Positions 8,052 through 17,258 are shown, numbered from the stretch's first letter. The stretch: 64,000 nucleotides of DNA from Granulosicoccus sp045110475 (GCA_045110475.1 JBGCGC010000030.1:1-64000); one strand, 5' to 3'. Made by a program: numbers and translations. The notes: a model not told the origin generated them from the sequence alone.

Positions 8052-8509
8052 CAGCGATGCTTTTGGTATTTGGTATCCAGTGCATCGATTGCCTGCACGT
8101 TCCCTGCTGATCTGCCTTGAGGATCAAAGCTGCATGACAAGAATGTTGTTGCAATCACTTTGGCAAGCTCGGCACCAATGACGCGCGAGCCCATGGTGAC
8201 GATCTGGGCGTTGTTGGATAAAGCGGCTCTGGTAGCAGAGTAGGTATCATGACATAACGCTGCGCGTATACCGGGTACCTTGTTAGCCGAAATACAGACA
8301 CCGATACCTGTGCCGCAAACCAGAATTGCACGGTCGTACGTGCCTTGTAGTACCTCGGATGCCACCCGGTCGGCAAGGTCGGCATAGAAGTCATCGGGTC
8401 CGTTTGCCGCGTGAGATATTTCGGCGACGTCTACTGAGCTTGCCAGATGATCTGCCAATACGCGTGCCAGCGATTCACCGGCACTATCTCCAGCTATGGC
8501 AATTTTCAT
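8051..8509 (-). CDS. RpiB/LacA/LacB-family sugar-phosphate isomerase
   Basis: 152 residues, the usual size. ILVCGTGIGVCISANKVPG (catalytic Cys), AALCHDTYSA with its His-Asp, and the closing SNNAQIVTMGSRVIG are the RpiB signature. The family interconverts aldose and ketose phosphates; in bacterial tetritol pathways RpiB-type enzymes act on tetrulose phosphates, which fits this operon. ATG 8509 is preferred; an in-frame TTG at 8515 lies closer to a GGGAG. The gene follows the GlpD-like dehydrogenase by about 70 bases and is coupled to the downstream kinase. Confidence 0.88.
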   Translation of the reverse strand: MKIAIAGDSAGESLARVLADHLASSVDVAEISHAANGPDDFYADLADRVASEVLQGTYDRAILVCGTGIGVCISANKVPGIRAALCHDTYSATRAALSNNAQIVTMGSRVIGAELAKVIATTFLSCSFDPQGRSAGNVQAIDALDTKYQKHR

Positions 8510-8579
8510 GATCAACTTTTCTCCCGCTCTGTTGGTGATTTTTTAAGTAAAAAAACATGTGGCTTACCTTGAGTTTCCG

Positions 8580-10184
8580 TCAGGACGCGTTTCCATAAAC
8601 TGGCAAGGTCTCGCTTCGTTGATTCAACGATTTATTCAACCAATGCTCTACGTCAGCTATTTGCGCGGGTGACATATGCAGCGCGTGTTTGGTGCGACGC
8701 TGTAGAATATCTTCACTGGTCAATGCCCATTCGTTCTCAATCAGGTGGCGCAATTCAATTTCAAAACACATCGGTGAAAACTCTCTGCCAAGATCTGAAA
8801 TACCGGTTACACCCTTAAGTAGCTGATCACAGCGTGTACCGTAGTGTCTTGCGTAGTGTAATAGCAGGCCGTCGGGTAGTGCAGCATGACGCTCAATCAG
8901 GCGCTGATAAAAACCGTCAAAATCAGCATTTGGCATATCGCCACCGGGTAAGGGCACACCGGATGTCCATGGTGAACTCATGTGTGGAAAAAACGGTTGA
9001 AGCTTGTCAAGGACATGTTCAGCCAGTTTCCTGAAAGTCGTGATTTTTCCTCCAAACACTGACAGAATAGGTGCGTGGCTATCAACTGAATCAACGTCAA
9101 ACAGGTAGTCACGGGTAACAGCACTGGGGTTCTCTGCGTTGTCATCGAACAACGGACGGACACCTGAAAACGCATGCAAGACATCATGGCGCGACAATGG
9201 ACTGCTAAAGTAACGATTGACTGCTGCGATAAGGTAGTCGATTTCACCATCGTCAACAGTGACTTCATCGGCGTTGCCGTCAAACGGGATATCTGTGGTG
9301 CCGATCAACGCTCGACCATTCTCGTAAGGATTAATAAAGATAACCCGCTTGTCTGAATTTTGAATCAGATAGGCTTGTTCACCCTCCCAGAACTTTCTGA
9401 CGACAATATGGCTACCTTTGACGAGTCGTACCTGACGTTTTGATTGAACACTGGCAGTGCTTTCCAGAATTCGGTTAACCCAAGGTCCGGCTGCGTTAAC
9501 GATGCTACGCGCTTTTATCTGACGCTGCGCTCCGGTACGGGTGTCATGTACATCAAGTTCCCAGATACCATCCACGCGTCGTGCGGCATCACAGCGGGTG
9601 CGTGTATGAATTTGTGCGCCTCGCTCCGAAGCATCCAGCGCGTTCAGCACTACCAGCCGCGCATCGTCAACCCAGCAGTCTGAAAATTCAAAGGCCTTTG
9701 TGTAGTGTTCCTTTAACGCAGCTCCCTCGGTGTCCGTTCCAAGATCAAGGACTCGAGTGGCAGGTAGTCGCCTGCGACCTCCCAGGTGATCGTAGAGAAA
9801 AAGGCCGGCTCTGACTAACCATGCTGGACGGTCCTCCTTGCTATGTGGAAGAACGAAGCGCATTGGCCAGATAATATGTGGCGCAGACTCAAGCAAGACC
9901 TCGCGTTCGATCAAGGCCTCACGTACAAGGCGAAATTCATAGTATTCAAGATACCGAAGCCCTCCATGTACAAGCTTTCCGGAGCGCGAACTGGTGCCTT
10001 GTGCCAGATCGTCCTTTTCCACAAGAACTACACTCAAGCCTCGTCCGACCGCGTCACGAGCAATGCCCGCACCGTTGACACCACCACCGATGACACAGAC
10101 ATCACTTATCCGGTCTTTATCGACGTGCTCTCCAGCAGAGTTTGCTTCAGACATCGATTGCGTTTTGGCATGTTTCGTTGACAT
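8580..10184 (-). CDS. GlpD-family FAD-dependent polyol/glycerol-phosphate dehydrogenase
   Basis: About 534 residues. The FAD-binding motif GGGVNGAGIARDAVGRGL starts near residue 33, followed by TSSRSGKLVHGGLRYLEYYEF, VNAAGPWVN and LSVFGGKITTFRKLAEH, all typical of aerobic glycerol-3-phosphate dehydrogenase. These are peripheral membrane enzymes that pass electrons to quinone. In rhizobial and Brucella erythritol operons a GlpD-like protein (EryB) oxidises a tetritol phosphate. The company of an EryA-like kinase and SorC regulator makes that role likelier here than housekeeping glycerol metabolism. Start: ATG 10184 (GTG 10187 also possible); a later ATG at 10154 still precedes the FAD motif. 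Confidence 0.88.
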   Translation of the reverse strand: MSTKHAKTQSMSEANSAGEHVDKDRISDVCVIGGGVNGAGIARDAVGRGLSVVLVEKDDLAQGTSSRSGKLVHGGLRYLEYYEFRLVREALIEREVLLESAPHIIWPMRFVLPHSKEDRPAWLVRAGLFLYDHLGGRRRLPATRVLDLGTDTEGAALKEHYTKAFEFSDCWVDDARLVVLNALDASERGAQIHTRTRCDAARRVDGIWELDVHDTRTGAQRQIKARSIVNAAGPWVNRILESTASVQSKRQVRLVKGSHIVVRKFWEGEQAYLIQNSDKRVIFINPYENGRALIGTTDIPFDGNADEVTVDDGEIDYLIAAVNRYFSSPLSRHDVLHAFSGVRPLFDDNAENPSAVTRDYLFDVDSVDSHAPILSVFGGKITTFRKLAEHVLDKLQPFFPHMSSPWTSGVPLPGGDMPNADFDGFYQRLIERHAALPDGLLLHYARHYGTRCDQLLKGVTGISDLGREFSPMCFEIELRHLIENEWALTSEDILQRRTKHALHMSPAQIADVEHWLNKSLNQRSETLPVYGNAS

Positions 10185-10217
10185 CACATGAATCTGTTAG
10201 CACTTGTGGGTTGGCAC

Positions 10218-11261
10218 TTATGAGTTGGCGTTTATAGCTGACAGTCCTTTGAAGTAACGATCCAGTTCCATGGCAACTTGTTCAGCGGCATAGGTGACTG
10301 TCTTGACTGACGCTCCGGCAATGTGTGGTGTAAGAGTCACGTTAGGCAGGCTTAGTAGCGGGTAGTCCTCAGGTACGGGTTCAATAGCAAAAGTCTCCAG
10401 CATGGCACTGCCGATAACGTCACCTGTCAGTGCATCATGCAGATCATCGTAATTGACGAGCGGGCCACGGGCGGTATTGACGAACAAGGCGTCTTTCTTC
10501 ATTTTTGCAAACGTCTGTGCATTCATCATCTGGCGTGTCTCGTCAGTAACACGAGCGTGCATGGTTACCACGTCCGCACGATCCAGTAGCTCCTCCACAG
10601 CGACAAGCTCAACACCTGCGTTTAAATCATCGGTGGACAACTGAACGTAGGGATCTGCAACCAACACCTTTGTACCGAAGGCGCGCAACAAACGAACAAC
10701 ACGCGTACCAATGTTTCCATAACCAATAACACCAACGGTCAGTTCGCCAAGCTCACGTCCTGTCTTGTCATAGCGGTAGAGATCGCCTTGCCAATCAGCG
10801 CTGCGCAGACCCTCATGACCCCGACGGATGTTTCGTGTTTCGGCAAGTATCGCTCCCAGCGTAAACTCAGCGACGGCGCTTGCATTTCTTCCGGGCGTGT
10901 TTACTACAACCACGCCGTGATCATTTGCTGCTGCCATATCAATATTGACAGGCCCACCACGCGAAACGGCAACAAACTTAAGCTGCGGAAGTTGTTCAAA
11001 CATGTTGCGTGATAACGGTGCCAATTGTGTAACAAGGATTTCGGCGTCGTCGATGAAGTCAACGACATCAGATGCCTTGCCCATGTATTCCTTGAGATTA
11101 TCCATACCTGCTTGTGCATAGCCGTGTTCCATGGGTTCGTCGGGCCACGGCTGCTGCAGTTTTCTGATATCCAGCTGTGGCTGACACAGACTCAGAATTT
11201 TCTCTTCAAATACATCCGGCAACATGAAGTTGTCACCGATGATCGCGATTTTACGTCTCAT
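10218..11261 (-). CDS. D-isomer-specific 2-hydroxyacid dehydrogenase
   Basis: 347 residues. The NAD-binding motif VGVIGYGNIGTRVVRLL lies in the middle; catalytic residues are visible as Arg in VNTARGPLV, Glu in TFAIEP and His in TPHIAGAS. Such enzymes reduce 2-keto acids or oxidise D-2-hydroxyacids with NAD(P). The ATG at 11261 overlaps the stop of the upstream kinase (ATGA), so I prefer it to the longer frame from 11291. An acid dehydrogenase in a polyol operon suggests an oxidised side product or an aldonate branch, but no specific substrate can be assigned. Confidence 0.88.
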   Translation of the reverse strand: MRRKIAIIGDNFMLPDVFEEKILSLCQPQLDIRKLQQPWPDEPMEHGYAQAGMDNLKEYMGKASDVVDFIDDAEILVTQLAPLSRNMFEQLPQLKFVAVSRGGPVNIDMAAANDHGVVVVNTPGRNASAVAEFTLGAILAETRNIRRGHEGLRSADWQGDLYRYDKTGRELGELTVGVIGYGNIGTRVVRLLRAFGTKVLVADPYVQLSTDDLNAGVELVAVEELLDRADVVTMHARVTDETRQMMNAQTFAKMKKDALFVNTARGPLVNYDDLHDALTGDVIGSAMLETFAIEPVPEDYPLLSLPNVTLTPHIAGASVKTVTYAAEQVAMELDRYFKGLSAINANS

Positions 11262-12814
11262 AAGTGCCTTAACCGGGATTGGGATTTCCATAGGTCTGAA
11301 AGGGCTGTGCGGGTGGATACGTAATTGCTGAAAACCACATCCATGTGCTGCTTTTCTGCAACATCGAAGTCTTCCAACTCACTGAGATGAGGGGTAACCC
11401 AGGTTTTTACACAGTCATCCATGTCAGCATAGTGGCCGATGCCGACGGCTGCCATCATGGCGGCTCCGGCAGCGCCGGCTTCTTCGCGGGCACAGGTGCG
11501 CAGTTTAGCCCCTAGTGTATTGGCGAACACCTGGCGCAACGACTGGCTTCTGGCAGCACCGCCCGTGAGACGAATCTCCGCAGGTGTACCACCCATGGCG
11601 GTATAGCAATCGCGCGCGGCGAGTGCCAACCCATCAACCACAGCGCTCATCATGTCACCAAAACGATGTTGAGAATTGAGACCCACAAAGCCTGCGCGCG
11701 CCGAGACGTCGATGAAAGGGCCACGCTCACCGGCGTCCGAAATATACGGTTGATAGAGTAATTCTCCGCGTCGTGTCGATTGAGCAACCCATTCATCGAC
11801 TGATGCGAGTAGATCGCTGCGTGATTTTTTGACGCCGTGCGACTGCAGTAGATCGACAGCGACGTCCAGTAGCCAGTCGATGTTCAATGTGCAGGACATA
11901 TTGGACTGAACCTGAGCAAAGGTGTCTGCCATGGGCAGTGCGATTGTAAAACCTGTGCAATGCTCGTTCAGTGAGACTGCATCGGCTGAATGCACCAGTC
12001 GCATATGTATGCCCGTTGAACCAACGATGGTGCAGCCGGTAGAGCTGTGTTTGTCATATAGGCCCGCTCCAAGCCCGGTACAGATCACATCAAGAAATCC
12101 CATCACGACAGGTGTACCTGATAGTAGACCGGTAAGTGCTGCAGCGTTTTCATTCAACGGATGATTCTCTTCCATGCCATTAAGCATCGGCGGCAACAAG
12201 GATTCGCAGTCGTTCAGATCCAGTAGATCTAGCAGTTCACTGGAGTACTGCCGTGTCCGGTAGTCGCCAAAGGTAAAACAGCCTTCGGAGGTGTCTGTCA
12301 CGCGCTGACCGGTGAGTTGAAAATACAACCAGTCCTTGCAGTGAAATGCGGTATGTGCCTGTGCAATTCGTTCCGGTGAATGTGTTTTCATCCAGAGCAG
12401 TTGAGATGCCTGCTGACAGGCTGCAAAACCGGTGCCGGTGATTTCGAAACGTCGTCGCTCGTGTTGGCTGGCACGCCACTTATCCACTAAATCGCCCGCA
12501 CGGGAGTCCAGCCATAATAATCCGCCCCCGACGGGTTCACCGTGTTTGTCAACAAGCCAGGTGCCATCCCCTTGTCCGGTGACCGAAATAGCCGCGCAGC
12601 GTGATGTCAGCTCTGGCAGTTTATCAACCAGCCCAGCCAGTGTTTCTATGGTTTTTTTCCACGTTAACGGTAGATCCTGTTCGACACCACCACCGCCGAG
12701 CGTTGCATACGTGTTGGGCGTAGAACATTCAGCAAGCTGCTCACCATCGAGGCTGAATGCCACCGATTTTATCACTGATGTTCCAGCATCAATTCCGATA
12801 ATGATGTCTTTCAT
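11258..12814 (-). CDS. FGGY-family carbohydrate kinase, erythritol-kinase-like
   Basis: 518 residues, full length. It begins IIGIDAGTSVIKSVAF (phosphate loop), then AISVTGQGDGTWLV, GGGLLWLDSRA, TIVGSTGIHMRLV and IRLTGGAARSQSLRQVFAN with the C-terminal ATP site. The N-terminal stretch and VTGQGDGTW resemble EryA erythritol kinases as I recall them. The GlpD-like dehydrogenase, RpiB-like isomerase and SorC regulator in the same operon mirror eryA-eryB-rpiB-eryD, so a tetritol or pentitol substrate is likely but unproven. The start overlaps the stop of the upstream ABC ATPase by ATGA. Confidence 0.85.
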   Translation of the reverse strand: MKDIIIGIDAGTSVIKSVAFSLDGEQLAECSTPNTYATLGGGGVEQDLPLTWKKTIETLAGLVDKLPELTSRCAAISVTGQGDGTWLVDKHGEPVGGGLLWLDSRAGDLVDKWRASQHERRRFEITGTGFAACQQASQLLWMKTHSPERIAQAHTAFHCKDWLYFQLTGQRVTDTSEGCFTFGDYRTRQYSSELLDLLDLNDCESLLPPMLNGMEENHPLNENAAALTGLLSGTPVVMGFLDVICTGLGAGLYDKHSSTGCTIVGSTGIHMRLVHSADAVSLNEHCTGFTIALPMADTFAQVQSNMSCTLNIDWLLDVAVDLLQSHGVKKSRSDLLASVDEWVAQSTRRGELLYQPYISDAGERGPFIDVSARAGFVGLNSQHRFGDMMSAVVDGLALAARDCYTAMGGTPAEIRLTGGAARSQSLRQVFANTLGAKLRTCAREEAGAAGAAMMAAVGIGHYADMDDCVKTWVTPHLSELEDFDVAEKQHMDVVFSNYVSTRTALSDLWKSQSRLRHL

Positions 12815-13938
12815 AGCGCAAGTGCCGCTCCATGTGAAATGGCGTTACCCGTGGCGCGATCAAATATGTGAAGATTGTTGGCATCGATATCGATATTGAT
12901 CTGATCATCGGGTTTATCGTGGGCTCTATCGTGCTCGACAAGAACGATAGGTTTACCTGCAAGGCTTGCTGCAATATGAGTCTGATCGCCAAGCCACTGA
13001 TTGGCGACAACGGTAACACGCATGCCCACATTACTACGGCGAAGCGCATAAGGCCGTATGCCGATAGTCACCTCGCGCTTTTGTATCGCAGCCTTGATGA
13101 CATCTTGTGAAAAGGCGTTGTTCGGGTAGCTCAAACACACAGATTCATCGAGCGTGAAGGTTATGGACTCGCTGTTTCCACTGACAGCGGCGTCGAAGAC
13201 GTTCATGGGAGGTTCACCGATAAATGTGCCAGAAAAGAGATTGGCTGGTGTCTCCTTCAGGGCATCAGGTGTGGCAAATTGCACAAGGTTACCGCCTTCC
13301 ATGACCGCAATCCGGTCCGAAAGGGCATTGGCTTCAGCTTGATCGTGTGTAACCAGGATGGCTGTAAGTCCCCGGGATTTGATGAAGTGCTTGATGCGTC
13401 CGCGCAGCAGTGCGCGTAGTTGTGGCTCCAGTTGTCCCATGGGTTCATCCAGAAGATGCAGGTCGGCGTCGCGAACCAGGGCGCGACCCAGTGAGGCGCG
13501 CTGTTGTTGGCCACCGGAGATGGAGCTGGGGTACTTGTCGAGAATATCAGCTATCTCCAGCATCTCTGCTACCTCGTTCACTCTCGACTTGATCTCGGTA
13601 GCTGCGAGCTTCTTTGATTTTAGTGCAAAGGCGATGTTGTCACTGACAGTTAGTGGTGGGTACAACGAATAGCCTTCAAAAGCCATGGCGACATTGCGTT
13701 TTACGGGGGGCAGCTTATTGATAATCTTGCCTGCCAGCGTAATGTTGCCACGTGAGACTTCTTCGAAACCTGCGATCATTCGCAGGGTGGAGGTTTTGCC
13801 ACAACCCGAAGATCCCAGCAGTGCGACGATTTCACCCGCATCTACCTGCATTGATAAATGCCGGACTGCGTGTACTCCCTGATCAATGCGCCCGTAATAT
13901 TTATCGACGTTGTCAATATTGAGAAGCTCGCCGCTCAT
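12811..13938 (-). CDS. ABC transporter ATP-binding protein (polyol importer 1, second ATPase)
   Basis: 375 residues of the MalK/UgpC type: an ATPase domain followed by an OB-like regulatory domain. Walker A is LLGSSGCGKTSTLRMIAG, the signature SISGGQQQRASLGRALVRD and Walker B DLHLLDEPMG; TIGIRPYAL marks the C-terminal domain. Importers of this class energise uptake through paired permeases. The D-loop reads PMGQLEP rather than PLSNLDA. With the next ATPase it forms a non-identical pair, an arrangement also described for the rhizobial glycerol importer GlpSTPQV. It overlaps neighbours on both sides by ATGA. Confidence 0.9.
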   Translation of the reverse strand: MSGELLNIDNVDKYYGRIDQGVHAVRHLSMQVDAGEIVALLGSSGCGKTSTLRMIAGFEEVSRGNITLAGKIINKLPPVKRNVAMAFEGYSLYPPLTVSDNIAFALKSKKLAATEIKSRVNEVAEMLEIADILDKYPSSISGGQQQRASLGRALVRDADLHLLDEPMGQLEPQLRALLRGRIKHFIKSRGLTAILVTHDQAEANALSDRIAVMEGGNLVQFATPDALKETPANLFSGTFIGEPPMNVFDAAVSGNSESITFTLDESVCLSYPNNAFSQDVIKAAIQKREVTIGIRPYALRRSNVGMRVTVVANQWLGDQTHIAASLAGKPIVLVEHDRAHDKPDDQINIDIDANNLHIFDRATGNAISHGAALAL

Positions 13939-15047
13939 GCTGCAACCTCCTGCTGATCAAGGCTGTTATCACCTAGCAATCTGCCAGTGGCTTTGTTGAA
14001 TATCAGCAACGATTGAGGATCTGCGATGACATGAGCTGTGCCTTCTGAAGGTGCTGCACTGCCTGCTGGACGGGACACCAGTACTTCACGACCGCGCTCG
14101 GTGAGCGCCAGCGTGACTATTTTTTCGTTCAGTGGCGTTTGCGCTTCTATCGTCAGCCGTATTGCCCCGGGTGTATTGGCATCCACAAAGCGCAGACTCT
14201 CCGGGCGAATGCCAAGGACAACGTTGTTGTCCGTACCACCCAGCTGATGGGTCGCCAGAGGCAAACGCTGGTCGGATAGCTCGACATAAGCTCCCTGATC
14301 ATCCTGCTTGCGCTCGACGTCAAACAGATTGATAACGGGATCGCCGAACAGACGTGCAATATCGATAGAGGCAGGAGTGAGATAGATATCCGCCGGTGCG
14401 CCAATCTGTTCGATATGACCCTTGTTGACAACGGCAATCCTGTTGCCCAGAGCCATCGCTTCCTTGTAGTCCTGAGTGACGTAAACAACGGTGGCTCCTT
14501 GTGCCTTCAGCAGTTGAGGTAATTCGAGTCGCATCTCGAAGCGCAGCTTGGCGTCAACATTGCGCAGGGGGTCATCCAGCAGCAAAACAGGTGGTGAGCC
14601 CACCAGTGCTCTTGCCAGTGCCGTGCGTTGTTTCTGGCCATTGGACAACTCGCGCGGGGCATGTTCGAGTACATGATCGATCTTCAGAAGTCGGGCAACT
14701 TTTTCTACTCCAGCCGCGATGACGGATTTTGAATTTTTTCCTGCGGTCAAAGGACTGGCGATATTGTCAAAAGCGGACATATGCGGGAACAGGGCAAAGT
14801 TCTGAAACGCCATGCCGATGCCACGGTACTCTGCCTCGACATCGCTCATGTCTTTGTCGTCGATATACACCCGTCCCGCTTCAGGTTCAACCAGACCGGC
14901 AATCATGCGCAATAGCACGGTTTTGCCTGCACCTGAAGGCCCAAACAGCACCAGAGTATCGCCGCTGTTCACCCTGAAAGACACGTCATTAACAACGATC
15001 TCTTTCTTGTAGCGCTTGGTCACGCCCTTGACTTCCAGTGAACTCAT
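13935..15047 (-). CDS. ABC transporter ATP-binding protein (polyol importer 1, first ATPase)
   Basis: About 370 residues. Walker A LFGPSGAGKTVLLRMIAG, Q-loop MAFQNFALFPHMSAFDN, signature ELSNGQKQRTALARALVGS and Walker B PVLLLDDPLRNVDAKLRFE, then a MalK-like C-terminal domain (VLGIRPESLRF). The signature has N for the first G, the Walker B ends DD rather than DE, and the catalytic Glu position is Asp, so this ATPase may hydrolyse less well than its partner. ATG 15047 follows GAGGT at a good distance and lies 10 bases after the permease stop; the longer frame from 15110 overlaps the permease. Confidence 0.9.
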   Translation of the reverse strand: MSSLEVKGVTKRYKKEIVVNDVSFRVNSGDTLVLFGPSGAGKTVLLRMIAGLVEPEAGRVYIDDKDMSDVEAEYRGIGMAFQNFALFPHMSAFDNIASPLTAGKNSKSVIAAGVEKVARLLKIDHVLEHAPRELSNGQKQRTALARALVGSPPVLLLDDPLRNVDAKLRFEMRLELPQLLKAQGATVVYVTQDYKEAMALGNRIAVVNKGHIEQIGAPADIYLTPASIDIARLFGDPVINLFDVERKQDDQGAYVELSDQRLPLATHQLGGTDNNVVLGIRPESLRFVDANTPGAIRLTIEAQTPLNEKIVTLALTERGREVLVSRPAGSAAPSEGTAHVIADPQSLLIFNKATGRLLGDNSLDQQEVAA

Positions 15048-15057
15048 GTGGGTAACC

Positions 15058-15915
15058 TCATCCCTTGACCGCTCCGAGTGACAAACCCTCAACGAGATAC
15101 TTCTGCGCATATAAGGCCAGAGCCAGCGTGGGAGCTATGGACATGACAATCGCTGCTGCTATCTGGCCGTACTGAATACCCGATGCTGTAATAAAGGCGA
15201 GCGCTCCGACGGTTACGGGTTGCTTGTCTGCCGATGCCAGGACCAGTGCGAAGATAAAGTTGTTCCAGGCAAAGATAAACGCCAGCAAGCCTGCCGCTGC
15301 AATTCCGGGCCCTGCCAGAGGCAAGGCGATCTTTCGAAACGTTGCAAACCAGGAGTGTCCGGCAATTCGGTAGGCAAACTCGATATCTGGTGAGATGTCT
15401 TCGAAGTAGCCGCGCACAATCCACAGGATCAAGGGCAGACAGATAAGCTGATAGACCCAGATTAACCCGATGTAGGTATCAGCCAGACCTATTTGCTGAA
15501 AGTACAGCGACAGGGGCAGCAGAACCAGCAAGGGAGGGGCGAAGCGAAAGGAGAGCAAGGTAAAGGCGATGTCTTCGGAACCGCGGAATTTATGACGTGC
15601 AAAGGCATACGCTGCTGGTACTCCCAGTAGCAAGGCTACCGTCACTGACGTAACTGACAGGAAAATTGAATTCCACAGGTTGCGTAAAAAATTGATCTCA
15701 AGCGATGCGGCAGTTGTTTCCAGTTTGCCGGTTATCAGCGCCTTGTAGTTGGCAAGTGTTGGTGTGAAATCAATAGATGGGGGTACGCGTAAAATCGTTT
15801 CGTTAGTCTGAAACGACATCAGGATGATCCAGACGATGGGAAACATGAAAAACAGCACAATGATCGTCAGAGCGATTCCACGTAAGACCTTTTCAAGTAG
15901 TGACGTATGTTCCAT
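15058..15915 (-). CDS. ABC transporter permease, MalG type (polyol importer 1)
   Basis: 285 residues with six predicted membrane segments, beginning with a hydrophobic stretch at about residues 13-33. The cytoplasmic EAA loop reads DIEFAYRIAGHSWFATFRKIALPLAGPG, which docks onto the ATPase. Upstream of it is the periplasmic segment PPSIDFTPTLANYKALI, typical of MalG-like proteins. The start shares one base with the stop of the MalF-type permease (TGATG), so the two are made together. Confidence 0.9.
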   Translation of the reverse strand: MEHTSLLEKVLRGIALTIIVLFFMFPIVWIILMSFQTNETILRVPPSIDFTPTLANYKALITGKLETTAASLEINFLRNLWNSIFLSVTSVTVALLLGVPAAYAFARHKFRGSEDIAFTLLSFRFAPPLLVLLPLSLYFQQIGLADTYIGLIWVYQLICLPLILWIVRGYFEDISPDIEFAYRIAGHSWFATFRKIALPLAGPGIAAAGLLAFIFAWNNFIFALVLASADKQPVTVGALAFITASGIQYGQIAAAIVMSIAPTLALALYAQKYLVEGLSLGAVKG

Positions 15916-16838
15916 CAGATTTCCCCTCTTGCGCGTTCACGCAAGCGCAGCCAATTCTTTATGAAGATATTGGATATGAAAAAGGTAATCGCCCAGAGAA
16001 TCATCAGCAGAGCAGCAGAGCGTCCAACATTCGTAGACTGGAAAAAATTCAGATAGGCTTCAACCTGAAACACCATCAGTGTGTCCCCCGGCCCCCCCTG
16101 TGTCATGGCATAGATAATATCGAACTGCTGTATGGACTCCAGCAGACGGAACAGCACAGCCGTTAATATATACGGAGTCAGCATGGGAAGCGTGATACGA
16201 AAGAATTGCTGCATGCGGGGTACCCCGTCCAGTGCGGCGGCTTCAAATGGCTGTGTTGGTAATGAGCGCAAGCCTGCCAGTAGGAGAATCATTATAAAGG
16301 GTGTATAGACCCAGATATCGACAAGCACGACAGTAAACATTGCACTATCAGGTGATGAGCCCCAGCGGAAATCATCAATGCCAACAAGCGTTAGAAAATA
16401 ATTGAGTATGCCAAATCCCGGATTGGTCATCAGCTTCCACATCAGCGCAGCCAGTGCTGGTGCTGTCATCAATGGCATCAGCAGCATGATGGACACGATG
16501 TTGTTGATGCGTGTTCGTTTCTGCAGTAACAGTGCGATGCCCAAACCGAGAAGCAGCTGTAATCCGACAGTCAGAAACGCATACCATAAAGAGACTGAGA
16601 GCGTATTCCAGAAATCGCTATCAGTCATGAAACGAAGATAGTTCTGGCCCCAGTTCATTTCGCGGGCCCAGGGCTGACTCATCCTGTATCGCTGCAAGGA
16701 GTAGTAAATGGCAGTGACAAACGGTACGAGTATGCCAATACAGACCAGCAACGCAGGCAGGCTTAGCACATACGGCAAGGCGCGTTTACTAATCAGCCGA
16801 CGGCGTTGTCGTGGTGGTGATGTCATCGTATTGGGCAC
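15915..16838 (-). CDS. ABC transporter permease, MalF type (polyol importer 1)
   Basis: 307 residues with a hydrophobic N-terminal segment (ALPYVLSLPALLVCIGILVP) and an EAA loop PFEAAALDGVPRMQQFFRITLP, typical of MalF/UgpA permeases. It forms the membrane channel with the MalG-type partner. The start is GTG 16838, or ATG 16826; neither has a recognisable ribosome site, which agrees with low translation after the long hairpin region separating it from the binding-protein gene. Confidence 0.9.
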   Translation of the reverse strand: MPNTMTSPPRQRRRLISKRALPYVLSLPALLVCIGILVPFVTAIYYSLQRYRMSQPWAREMNWGQNYLRFMTDSDFWNTLSVSLWYAFLTVGLQLLLGLGIALLLQKRTRINNIVSIMLLMPLMTAPALAALMWKLMTNPGFGILNYFLTLVGIDDFRWGSSPDSAMFTVVLVDIWVYTPFIMILLLAGLRSLPTQPFEAAALDGVPRMQQFFRITLPMLTPYILTAVLFRLLESIQQFDIIYAMTQGGPGDTLMVFQVEAYLNFFQSTNVGRSAALLMILWAITFFISNIFIKNWLRLRERARGEI

Positions 16839-17031
16839 AGTAGTTCAGAATCGCTGAAAGGGATTACCGGGAGAGAAATTGACGTTAGTAGTACGTGACT
16901 GGTTCAGGCTGGAGATTGCAATGTCAACTGGTGACGGTATCCGGTGGCAGCAGTGGGCATGCACCGCGTGATGTGTGACGATGGCTGCAGCCATGCTGTT
17001 GTCATGCGATGCACCAAATCAAGCAACGCTG

Positions 17032-17068
17032 TCATACCCTGGTGAGTGCTTGTACTGCCAGGGTATGA
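17032..17068 (-). promoter_or_regulatory. Perfect 11-base hairpin downstream of the binding-protein gene
   Basis: TCATACCCTGG (17032-17042) pairs exactly with CCAGGGTATGA (17058-17068) across a 15-base loop. No T-run follows on the minus strand, so it probably stabilises the 3' end of the binding-protein mRNA or attenuates transcription into the permeases. It directly abuts the inverted-repeat element at 17067-17233. Confidence 0.6.
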
Positions 17069-17233
17069 CTAGTGGGCCACGCGGGTAATTCGTCAACACA
17101 CTCGTCCCCACCGCCGCCAGTCCAGCGTTAGAAAAGCTCCCCCGTATCCCAATACGCGTCGCTTTTCTGCCTTGTTCTGACGACGGTGGAAACGAAATGT
17201 CTGTTACCGAATTACCCGCGTGACCCACTAGTC
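17067..17233. repeat. 167-base palindromic element with 24-base terminal inverted repeats
   Basis: The ends 17067-17090 and 17210-17233 are inverted copies matching at 23 of 24 positions (single mismatch after the GTGGG). Inside, the two halves continue to resemble each other as an imperfect inverted repeat almost to the centre (for example GAAAAGC on the left and GCTTTTC on the right), so the whole element can fold into one long hairpin. Its right end shares the GTGACCCACTAG motif with 5923 and 24750. There is no transposase ORF and no clear target duplication. It resembles a small non-autonomous palindromic element. Confidence 0.72.
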
Positions 17234-17258
17234 GCTATGCTTTCATGAATAATCCAGG

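Larger units (their letters stand above)
16839..17258. other. 420-base gap between binding-protein and permease genes of polyol operon 1
   Basis: No convincing gene. The part nearest the binding protein (17032-17258) holds two inverted-repeat structures described separately. The part nearest the permease (16839-17031) shows no clear promoter or ORF. Because the operon is on the minus strand, transcription passes through both structures before reaching the permease genes, as expected for differential expression. Confidence 0.7.

Noticed and set aside
8520..8579. T-rich and A-rich run between the GlpD-like and RpiB-like genes as a terminator
   Set aside because: The stem would be only A-T pairs without a GC core, so stable termination is unlikely within this operon.
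15047..15110. Longer N-terminus for the first ABC ATPase
   Set aside because: The extra residues overlap the permease gene, lack homology and would bypass a good ribosome site before ATG 15047.
17019..17228. Minus-strand ORF inside the palindromic element
   Set aside because: It lies across the inverted repeats and looks like a by-product of their sequence; no transposase motif.
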